Of a stretch of 64,000 nt of DNA, positions 52,294-58,554 are shown piece after piece. Position 1 is the first letter of the stretch. Every line of letters starts with the position of its first letter. Source of the stretch: Mucilaginibacter sp. SJ (GTDB taxonomy: Bacteria; Bacteroidota; Bacteroidia; Sphingobacteriales; Sphingobacteriaceae); contig NZ_CP118631.1 of the NCBI RefSeq assembly GCF_028993635.1, positions 3,720,001 to 3,784,000 on the forward strand. The letters are read 5' to 3'. The notes beneath the pieces are model-generated. The model was given only the letters and a program-made list of their open reading frames with translations, made no database searches and was not told the DNA's origin. The position numbers and the translations under genes are program-made.

Positions 52294-53127
52294 CTATTGT
52301 ATGTTTTTATCTTGTTGCCCAACATCTGCTGTTATTTTGAACAGGCTTTTCGATGCTGCCAAAACAGCGCCGTTGCTTGTATTTTGCACAAAACCTATTA
52401 CTTCCCATCCCCGGGCCTCAACCCCGGCAGGTAAAGCAATAGTTGCGCTGCCATTGTTTTTGTTTAAAGGCATGGTTTGCAGGTTTCGTACAATTTGAGC
52501 GTGGGCCAATGTCCGGCCGCCGTTTTCACCACGCTCAACTTTTACAACAGCTTGTTTTTGAACCAATGCCAATGATATCACACTACGTGCGTTCCCGGTA
52601 TTGCCTTCAACTTTGTATTGTACCGAAGCTGTGTTATTCGCGTTAAGAGTAACACTTAAGTTTAATTGAACATTGCCGCTCCCCTGCAAGCCGCTTTTAA
52701 TAGCACTGCCTAAACGCTCCTCCTGCGAGCCTACAAACTCCGTTTTACCATTAACCACAATTTGCGGTGTGTAAACCTGCGACAGGTTTAACCAACGCGC
52801 ATATTCATTTTGCCGTTTGGAATAATCGGCACTGCTAAAAACGTCTTTCCAGCCCAGGCGGTTCCAGTAATCAACATGATAAGCCAAAATGTAAACCGGC
52901 TTATCCCCTATTTCTTTTTGAACTTTAGCTACCAGGTCATCGGCCGGCGGGCAGCTTGAACAGCCTTCGGAAGTGAACAGTTCTACCAAAGCAAAACCTT
53001 TACCATTAAACTTTAAATTATCGGCCTGGCTGGTTTTAGCTCCGCTTTTGCAATTTATAAATGCAACTGAAATGATTATTGCACCTATAACAAACGGCAT
53101 AAACGCGAATACTTTGATCTTTCTCAT
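52294..53127 (-). CDS. DUF1223 secreted thioredoxin-like protein
   Basis: 277 residues with an N-terminal lipoprotein-like signal (FVIGAIIISVAFINC). The mature part has a thioredoxin-like region with TSEGCSSCPPADDLV, a CxxC motif at about 57-60, followed by ILAYHVDYWNRLGWKDVFSS, typical of DUF1223. The C-terminal half is a beta domain. Possible role in periplasmic redox chemistry. First gene of the ECF-controlled operon with cytochrome b and molybdoenzyme, with a 29-base gap to the next gene. Confidence 0.9.
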   Translation of the reverse strand: MRKIKVFAFMPFVIGAIIISVAFINCKSGAKTSQADNLKFNGKGFALVELFTSEGCSSCPPADDLVAKVQKEIGDKPVYILAYHVDYWNRLGWKDVFSSADYSKRQNEYARWLNLSQVYTPQIVVNGKTEFVGSQEERLGSAIKSGLQGSGNVQLNLSVTLNANNTASVQYKVEGNTGNARSVISLALVQKQAVVKVERGENGGRTLAHAQIVRNLQTMPLNKNNGSATIALPAGVEARGWEVIGFVQNTSNGAVLAASKSLFKITADVGQQDKNIQ

Positions 53128-53163
53128 TTCACTTAGATTAGATGATATACGTTTTTTACTGCT

Positions 53164-53192
53164 TTGTCGGGTTTATGAGGATAACCTTACAA
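53164..53192 (-). promoter_or_regulatory. ECF-type promoter of the DUF1223 operon
   Basis: On the minus strand TTGTAAGG, 13 bases, CCCGACAA. This is the same spacing and near-identical motifs as the plus-strand promoter of the sigma gene. The start codon follows about 37 bases after the -10 element. Confidence 0.8.
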
Positions 53193-53313
53193 TAATTTCT
53201 TAGTTTTTGGCTGATATAAATATCGGCATAATAAGCTCAAATCAAGACATGTAGCGTAACTTAGTAATCAGCAGGAAGGCCTTGGATTAAAATAAAATAA
53301 ATTTGAACTTATT

Positions 53314-53343
53314 TTGTAAGGATTAAGCCCCGCGCCCGACTAA
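53314..53343 (+). promoter_or_regulatory. ECF-type promoter of the sigma/anti-sigma genes
   Basis: TTGTAAGG (53314-53321), 13 bases, CCCGACTAA (53335-53343). The sigma ATG lies 32 bases after the motif. Confidence 0.8.
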
Positions 53344-53374
53344 ACCTGTAATTGTATTAGCATTACCGCATTTC

Positions 53375-53950
53375 ATGTTAACCGAAACTAATGTATTAAA
53401 CCCCCATAAATGGGTTACCGCCTATGCCGATTACCTGTACATATACGCCATTGTACGCATCAATGATGAGGATACGGCCAAAGACCTGGTACAGGAAACT
53501 TTTTTGGCAGCCCTTGAAAAAGTGGACCGGTTTGAGGGCAAAAGCACCGAACGAACGTGGCTTACCGCTATACTTAAAAATAAGATTATTGATGTATACC
53601 GCAAAAAATCGTCTGGTTTGGCTATAGCTTCGGCTAATAAAGCAGCTCAGGAGCAGGATGATTTTTTTGAGGAAGACAATGGGCACTGGAAAGCTGAATA
53701 TGCTCCTCAGCGCATCGCGGCAATGGATGATCAGGACCCATTGTTAAAAAAAGAGTTGAACGGCATCCTGCAAAAATGCCTGCAAAAATTACCTGCCCTG
53801 TGGAATGCGGTATTTACCATGAAACACATAGACGACGCGGCTACCGAAAATATTTGCACCGAACTGCATGTTAGCCAGGCCAACTTCTGGGTTATCATTC
53901 ACCGGGCAAAAGTTAACCTGAGAGCTTGCCTTCAAAAAAACTGGAATTAA
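53375..53950 (+). CDS. ECF sigma-70 factor, likely stress-response
   Basis: 191-residue sigma factor. Region 2 is at about 8-70 (WVTAYADYLYIYAIVRINDEDTAKDLVQETFLAALE). An acidic linker (AAQEQDDFFEEDNGHWKAEYAPQR) lies between it and region 4 (ALWNAVFTMKHIDDAATENICTELHVSQANFWVIIHRAKVNLRACLQKNW). It is divergent from the DUF1223-cytochrome-molybdoenzyme operon and is co-transcribed with a zinc-finger anti-sigma gene. The shared promoter motif implies that it activates both sides. Confidence 0.93.
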   Translation: MLTETNVLNPHKWVTAYADYLYIYAIVRINDEDTAKDLVQETFLAALEKVDRFEGKSTERTWLTAILKNKIIDVYRKKSSGLAIASANKAAQEQDDFFEEDNGHWKAEYAPQRIAAMDDQDPLLKKELNGILQKCLQKLPALWNAVFTMKHIDDAATENICTELHVSQANFWVIIHRAKVNLRACLQKNWN

Positions 53951-53956
53951 ACCGAA

Positions 53957-54226
53957 ATGAGCTATTTAAAAAAAATTATATATAACTGTAAAAAAGCTAC
54001 TTTTCTCATCGAAAAAAAGCAGCTTAAACGGCTTAGCTTCCGAGAGGAAATGGAACTTCGCATTCACCTGGCTGGTTGCGGCGTGTGCGTATTATACAAT
54101 AAACAAAGCCGCGTTATTAATGATATGGTGCAGCAGCTATTTCATAATTCGCTAAAAAACGAGCTGAAGCTTGATGATACTTTTAAAGCCGATTTGCAGG
54201 CAAGGATTGAGGAGGGATTGAGGTAA
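53957..54226 (+). CDS. small zinc-binding anti-sigma factor (ZAS-like)
   Basis: 89 residues without a membrane segment. It contains HLAGCGVCVLY near 36-46, the His-x3-Cys-x2-Cys signature of zinc-binding anti-sigma factors, and an additional Cys at 11. It starts six bases after the sigma stop, so the two are co-translated. A cytoplasmic ZAS of this kind may sense oxidants through its cysteines. It ends in a helical stretch DLQARIEEGLR. Confidence 0.85.
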   Translation: MSYLKKIIYNCKKATFLIEKKQLKRLSFREEMELRIHLAGCGVCVLYNKQSRVINDMVQQLFHNSLKNELKLDDTFKADLQARIEEGLR

Positions 54227-54256
54227 TAAGATTTTTCACGAATGAGAAGAGCGAAT

Positions 54257-54812
54257 TAAAAATTTCTACACGAATTATTTGCACATTATACACAATTATT
54301 CGAATTACACTAATTCAGGTTGTATCGCTTAAATAATTACTCTTTGCGATTCGAAAGATGGTTTACCAAAGTTTAGAACGATGCCAAGTTTAAGACCGGA
54401 AGCTTTCAGGTAGTTTAGTGTTTGTTTAAGATGCGGATCAATAATATTACCGCTGGTTTTTACTTCGAGTATGATGTTATCATAAACTACAAAATCGGCA
54501 AAAAAGTAGTGCTTTAACTCCTGTTCTTTATAGATTATTGTATAAGGTTTTTCACGCGTAAATGGAATATCAAGCCTGGTAAATTCTATTTCAAGGGCAT
54601 CCTTATAAACAGCTTCAATGAATCCGTGTCCCAAAACTTTATGAACTTCATAACAAGCGCCAATTATTTTAAATGATTCCTCTTTAAATAAGATAGCCAT
54701 ACGTTGATAAGGTTTATTATACTTCGTTTAATCGAATGTATTGATTTTGATTTAACAATTCGTGTAATTAGTTAATTCGAATAAATTCGTGTAGAAATTT
54801 CTTTTCTATGTT
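54257..54812 (-). mobile_element. candidate GxxExxY element bounded by repeat halves
   Basis: Left boundary: AAATTTCTACACGAATTATT, then CACAATTATTCGAATTACAC (54258-54318). Right boundary: AATTCGTGTAATTAGTTAAT, then AAATTCGTGTAGAAATTTC (54766-54811). The two boundaries are the left and right halves of the elements at 36248-36423 and 50579-50754, which have no gene between them. The GxxExxY gene is inside. Confidence 0.65.
54329..54700 (-). CDS. GxxExxY protein (PD-(D/E)XK nuclease-like)
   Basis: 123 residues starting MAILFKEESFKIIGACYEVHKVLGHGFIEAVYKDALEIE. The GxxExxY core is GFIEAVY at about 26-32. The conserved nuclease-like residues follow: FADFVVYDNIILEVKTSG (Asp and E-x-K), as in PD-(D/E)XK folds. 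It is a family of unknown function with many copies in some genomes. It sits inside a pair of repeat halves, with no other gene, and its start codon lies about 60 bases from the right repeat. Confidence 0.9.
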   Translation of the reverse strand: MAILFKEESFKIIGACYEVHKVLGHGFIEAVYKDALEIEFTRLDIPFTREKPYTIIYKEQELKHYFFADFVVYDNIILEVKTSGNIIDPHLKQTLNYLKASGLKLGIVLNFGKPSFESQRVII

Positions 54813-54834
54813 ATCAACAACTCTGAACCCATCC

Positions 54835-55293
54835 TTAATGATTATCCCTATCCTTCGTATCCATTATAATAGTTACCGGGCCATCGTTCAATAAGCTGAT
54901 CTTCATATCGGCACCAAAAATGCCCGTTGCTATCTTTTTGCCAGTTAATGTTTCAAGCGTTTGAACCATTTGTTCATACATCGGGACAGCCTTATCCGGC
55001 TTAGCTGCCCTCAAAAACGACGGGCGGTTTCCCTTTTTAGTTTGGGCAAAGAGGGTAAACTGGGAAATCAACAGTATATCTCCATTAATATCGCCAAGGG
55101 CTCTGTTCATGAGGCCGTTCTCGTCGCCAAAAACACGCATGCCCGTAATTTTATTGGCCAGCCATTGCAGGTCTTCGGCGGTATCGGCATCTTCAATTCC
55201 TAATAACACCAAAAATCCGGCGGCTATTTCACCCGTTATCTTTCCGTCTACTGTGCAGCTTGCCTGGGTAACGCGTTGTAGTACAACTCTCAT
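54835..55293 (-). CDS. dtd: D-aminoacyl-tRNA deacylase
   Basis: 152-residue enzyme that hydrolyses D-aminoacyl-tRNAs. Family marks: MRVVLQRVTQASCTVDGK at the start, the SQFTLFA motif (about 75-85, LISQFTLFAQTKKGNRPSFLRA) and the late NDGPVTI. The ATG at 55293 is chosen over an upstream ATG whose added 19 residues are translated repeat DNA. The start codon borders a diverged AT-rich element copy. Confidence 0.95.
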   Translation of the reverse strand: MRVVLQRVTQASCTVDGKITGEIAAGFLVLLGIEDADTAEDLQWLANKITGMRVFGDENGLMNRALGDINGDILLISQFTLFAQTKKGNRPSFLRAAKPDKAVPMYEQMVQTLETLTGKKIATGIFGADMKISLLNDGPVTIIMDTKDRDNH

Positions 55294-55480
55294 ATTTTTT
55301 ACACGAATTAATTTATGTTGGTCACAATTTAGGCGAATTTCACTAATCATCTACCTTATATAAAGTAATTCGTGCAATTCGATCAAATTCAAGTCATCAT
55401 AAAAAGCATTCGTGTCAATTCGTTATCATTAGTGCAATTAGTGCTAATTCTATTCGTGTAATTAGTGCGTAATTAATTAA
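55294..55480 (+). repeat. diverged copy of the AT-rich element upstream of dtd
   Basis: The left-half pattern TTTTTTACACGAATTAATTT, CACAATTTAGGCGAATTTCA is followed by AATTCGTGCAATTCGATCAA and further ATTCGTGT pieces. It is more decayed than elements A and B, and separates dtd from the next gene. Confidence 0.6.
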
Positions 55481-55523
55481 GTTCGCAACCGCTATTATGT
55501 ATATCTAATTAATAGGATTTAAA

Positions 55524-56762
55524 ATGAGTACAAAAAAAGGCTTCACTACCACCATATTACATGCCGACCGGCTTGGCAAACCCGAGCATGGTTCATTACA
55601 TAAACCCATCCACACTTCTGTAACCTACGGGCACGAGGATGTACAGGACCTGGTTGATATTTTCCAGAATAAAAAAAGCGGTTATGCTTATTCGCGCCAG
55701 GGCAACCCTACTATTACCGCCCTGGAGCAAAAGGTAACCCAAATGGAACATGGGGTATCAAGTATCGCTTTTTCAACTGGTATGGCAGCTATTTCGGCAA
55801 CGGTAATGGCCCTTATAAAAGGCACCGACCATATTGTGGCCAGCTCGTTCTTGTTTGGGAACAGCCGCAGTATTTTCCAAACATTTATTGATATGGGCAT
55901 CAGCATTGATTTTGTTGATGCTACCTCGGTTGATAATGTACACGCAGCAGTAAAAACAAATACCCGCATGGTGTTTGTTGAAACCATTGCCAACCCGGCT
56001 ACTCAAATTGCCGACCTTAAAAATATTGGCGATCTGTGCGAAGAAAAAGGCATTATGTACGTGGTTGATAACACCATGACCTCGCCATACCTGTTTAACC
56101 CGGTTAATGTTAAAGCCAGTTTGGTGATCAACTCGCTTACCAAATACATTGGCGGTCATGGCAACGCGCTCGGTGGCGCGGTTACGAATACCGGCTTGTT
56201 TGATTGGGCAAACTATCCAAACATTTTCCCGGGATTTAAAGCAGCTGTAAAACCAGAGAACCTGGGTATGACCCAGATCCGTAAGAAAGGATTACGTGAC
56301 GCCGGCGGTACTTTATCACCCGAGGCCGCGCACACAATATCTGTCGGCGCCGAAACCCTGGCCCTGCGCCTTGACCGTGCCTGCAGCAACGCTTTGGCAC
56401 TGGCTAAATACTTCGACAACCACCCGAAAGTTAAAAAGGTATTTTACCCGGGCGTTGAATCGCACCCTCAGCACGCCCTTGCCGGCGAGCTTTTTTCGCG
56501 TTATGGCGGTTTAATGAGCATCGAGCTTGATGAAAGTATCGACTGCCTGGCATTTTTAAACAAACTGAAACTGGTTGTAAAATCAAGCAACCTTGGTGAT
56601 ACGCGTACCCTGGCCATCCCTGTAGCGCAAACCATTTTCTTCGAGCTTGGAGCCGAACGCCGTGCTGAAATGGGCATCCCCGAAAGTATGATCCGCCTGT
56701 CGGTTGGTATTGAAGACCTCGACGATTTACTCGACGATTTCAAAACCGCTTTAGGCGAATAA
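55524..56762 (+). CDS. cystathionine gamma-synthase/methionine gamma-lyase family PLP enzyme
   Basis: 412-residue PLP-dependent enzyme of trans-sulfuration. The active-site Lys is in INSLTKYIGGHG (about 205-217). TPE-type features include YAYSRQGNPTITALEQKVTQME and FSTGMAAISATVMALIKGTDH near the start. Sequence alone does not decide between gamma-synthase, gamma-lyase and O-acetylhomoserine sulfhydrylase. It ends with a perfect terminator. Confidence 0.93.
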   Translation: MSTKKGFTTTILHADRLGKPEHGSLHKPIHTSVTYGHEDVQDLVDIFQNKKSGYAYSRQGNPTITALEQKVTQMEHGVSSIAFSTGMAAISATVMALIKGTDHIVASSFLFGNSRSIFQTFIDMGISIDFVDATSVDNVHAAVKTNTRMVFVETIANPATQIADLKNIGDLCEEKGIMYVVDNTMTSPYLFNPVNVKASLVINSLTKYIGGHGNALGGAVTNTGLFDWANYPNIFPGFKAAVKPENLGMTQIRKKGLRDAGGTLSPEAAHTISVGAETLALRLDRACSNALALAKYFDNHPKVKKVFYPGVESHPQHALAGELFSRYGGLMSIELDESIDCLAFLNKLKLVVKSSNLGDTRTLAIPVAQTIFFELGAERRAEMGIPESMIRLSVGIEDLDDLLDDFKTALGE

Positions 56763-57154
56763 ATATTAGGCCTTGTGTTATCCACAAGGCCTTTTTATTG
56801 CCCCCGCCAACACCTTTCTTATTTACATTTTAAATAACTTTGATTAGCCATAGGGGCCAATAAATACTTGCCGAATAAACAGACTATTGTTGATGTGCTG
56901 GTGAAGGAAGCGGCGGAGAAGTAAGAGTATCAATAAAAATTTGTCATTTCGACCCTCGGGAGAAATCGTATGCATCACGCTGAGCAAACTATACAGAGCG
57001 GTTTACATGGCGAATAAGATTTCTCTTTCGCCCCGACACACCACCCACCTTTGCTCTATCGTATGATAAGAGTTGAGTTTTTTCCTGATTCTTGATTCTA
57101 ACAGTCCTGACTCTTTCTTCCTGCCTCCTGACTCTAAAAGTCTTGATTCTCAAA
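56763..57154. other. intergenic region with repeats and a possible coding remnant
   Basis: Besides the terminator it has a plus-strand frame ending KQTIVDVLVKEAAEK with no start (stop 56922-56924), which could be the tail of a lost gene, and a GATTTCTC-type inverted repeat at 56945-57020. No complete gene is supported. Confidence 0.45.
56768..56797 (+). terminator. intrinsic terminator of the PLP enzyme gene
   Basis: AGGCCTTGTG and CACAAGGCCT form a 10-bp stem around TTATC, followed by TTTTATT. Confidence 0.9.
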
Positions 57155-58075
57155 TCAGGCTCTTGTATCATTACCATTATAAATACTCAGGTAGCTTTCA
57201 TAGCGGGACAGCGTTATCTCGCCCTCTTCCAAAGCTTCAAGCACAGCGCAGCCGGGTTCATTGATGTGGCGGCAATTGTTAAAACGGCATCGGTTCATCC
57301 GTTCACGCATTTCGGGGAAGAAATGGCTGAGCTCCTGTTTCTCTATGTCGATAACGCCCAATTCGCGGATGCCGGGGGTATCTATAATAAAACCGCCCTG
57401 CGGCAGTTCAAACATTTCGGCAAAGGTGGTGGTGTGCATGCCTTTGTCGCTCCAATCGGATACCATATGTGTACGCAGGTCCAGTTCGGGCAGCAACGCG
57501 TTGATCAGGCTTGATTTACCCACGCCCGAGTGGCCGGAAAACAAGGTAACCTTATCTTTCAACAGATCCTGCACCTGGCTGATATTTGTACCCTCAATGG
57601 CTGAAACTTCGAAACATGGGTAGCCGATATCTTCGTAAATAGCTTTATAATCAGCTAAAACCTCCAATCCTTCATCGCTAAAAAGGTCGAGTTTATTGAA
57701 TACCAACCGCGCCGGGATATCGTAAGCTTCGGCAGTCACCAAAAAGCGGTCGATAAAACCGAGGGAGGTACGCGGAGAAGCCAGTGTTACTACCAAAATG
57801 GCCTGGTCAAGATTGGCGGCAATGATCTGGGCCTGCTTGCTCAGATTAATGGCCTTGCGGATAATATAGTTTTTGCGTTGTTGCAGGTTGGTGATCACGC
57901 CATCTTCCCTGTCGGGCTCCATTTCAAAATCAACCACATCGCCAACGGCAATAGGGTTGGTTGTGGTAATACCTTTAATACGAAACTTTCCCTTGATGCG
58001 GCAATCTATCTTTTGCCCATCGGGGGTTTGTACCTGGTACCAGCTTCCGGTTGATTTTGTAATTAATCCCTGCAT
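57155..58075 (-). CDS. rsgA: ribosome small subunit GTPase
   Basis: 306-residue circularly permuted GTPase that helps mature the 30S ribosome. An OB-fold N-terminus begins MQGLITKSTGSWYQVQTPDG. The G domain shows VFNKLDL (G4), SGHSGVGKSSLINAL (G1), DTPGIRELG (G3), and the zinc knuckle CRFNNCRHINEPGC at the end. The ATG at 58075 is chosen over an upstream ATG whose eight extra residues do not fit the family. TACTTTTG at 58088-58095 is a promoter-like box 12 bases upstream. Confidence 0.96.
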   Translation of the reverse strand: MQGLITKSTGSWYQVQTPDGQKIDCRIKGKFRIKGITTTNPIAVGDVVDFEMEPDREDGVITNLQQRKNYIIRKAINLSKQAQIIAANLDQAILVVTLASPRTSLGFIDRFLVTAEAYDIPARLVFNKLDLFSDEGLEVLADYKAIYEDIGYPCFEVSAIEGTNISQVQDLLKDKVTLFSGHSGVGKSSLINALLPELDLRTHMVSDWSDKGMHTTTFAEMFELPQGGFIIDTPGIRELGVIDIEKQELSHFFPEMRERMNRCRFNNCRHINEPGCAVLEALEEGEITLSRYESYLSIYNGNDTRA

Positions 58076-58087
58076 GTTATCGAACTC

Positions 58088-58095
58088 CAAAAGTA
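58088..58095 (-). promoter_or_regulatory. -7 box of rsgA promoter
   Basis: TACTTTTG matches TAnnTTTG and ends 12 bases before the ATG at 58075. Confidence 0.45.
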
Positions 58096-58100
58096 GCAAA

Positions 58101-58138
58101 TTTTTGATTTCGGATTTCGGATGTTCGATTTCGGATTT
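58101..58138 (+). repeat. GATTTCGGATTTCGGATGTTCG repeat, copy 1
   Basis: Reads TGATTTCGGATTTCGGATGT and continues with TCGATTTCGG. It lies just before rsgA. An inverted copy lies just before thrC (62242-62279). Confidence 0.85.
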
Positions 58139-58349
58139 ATTTAGTAGGATTAAGGGAAACGCTTAGCATTCTGTCAATTCTTTAATTCACCCAAATTCCC
58201 GTTCAGACAAAAAACATTCTGCTAATTCTCAAATTTTGAAAATTCTGATTCAGATAATAGTCGAAACACGATATTCCGTTTACAAAACTCTCAAAACACC
58301 GCTTAACTACTTGACAATTATTACGAAAATCATAATTTGTTAAATATTC

Positions 58350-58382
58350 CTTGCAAATCAGAAAATAATCTACTTACTTTAC
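58350..58382 (+). promoter_or_regulatory. possible promoter of the threonine operon leader
   Basis: TTGC at 58351-58354, 20 bases, then TACTTTAC at 58375-58382, 11 bases before the leader ATG. The -7 box departs from consensus at the last position. Confidence 0.4.
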
Positions 58383-58393
58383 AGACATTATAT

Positions 58394-58459
58394 ATGACAA
58401 TTTACAACACCATTTCTACAATTATTATTACCACCGGTATAAACCTCGGAGGAAGATAA
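58394..58459 (+). CDS. thrL: threonine operon leader peptide
   Basis: 21-residue peptide beginning MTIYNTISTIIITTGINLG. It has five Thr and six Ile codons, clustered at codons 6-14. Such Thr/Ile-rich leaders sense the charging of both tRNAs, as thrL does in E. coli. It lies 95 bases before thrA and is followed by the attenuator terminator. The last codons carry the sequence GGAGGAAG, which pairs with the terminator's 5' arm. Confidence 0.85.
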   Translation: MTIYNTISTIIITTGINLGGR

Positions 58460-58528
58460 TCGTATGGTGTAAAACATAAAATGAAAGCCAAAAGAAAAAC
58501 CTTCCTCCGCAAAGAGGAAGGTTTTTTT
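58445..58528 (+). promoter_or_regulatory. thr attenuator (antiterminator/terminator pair)
   Basis: Terminator: AACCTTCCTC (58499-58508) pairs with GAGGAAGGTT (58514-58523) around CGCAA, followed by TTTTTGTT. Antiterminator: GGAGGAAG at 58449-58456 in the leader stop region is complementary to CTTCCTCC at 58501-58508 in the terminator's left arm. If the ribosome stalls on Thr/Ile codons, the antiterminator can form; otherwise transcription stops. Confidence 0.8.
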
Positions 58529-58554
58529 GTTACAGAACGATTACTAACCCATAA

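Noticed and set aside
54238..54330. second gene between the anti-sigma and GxxExxY genes
   Set aside because: Only repeat half sequence; no start or open frame of useful length.
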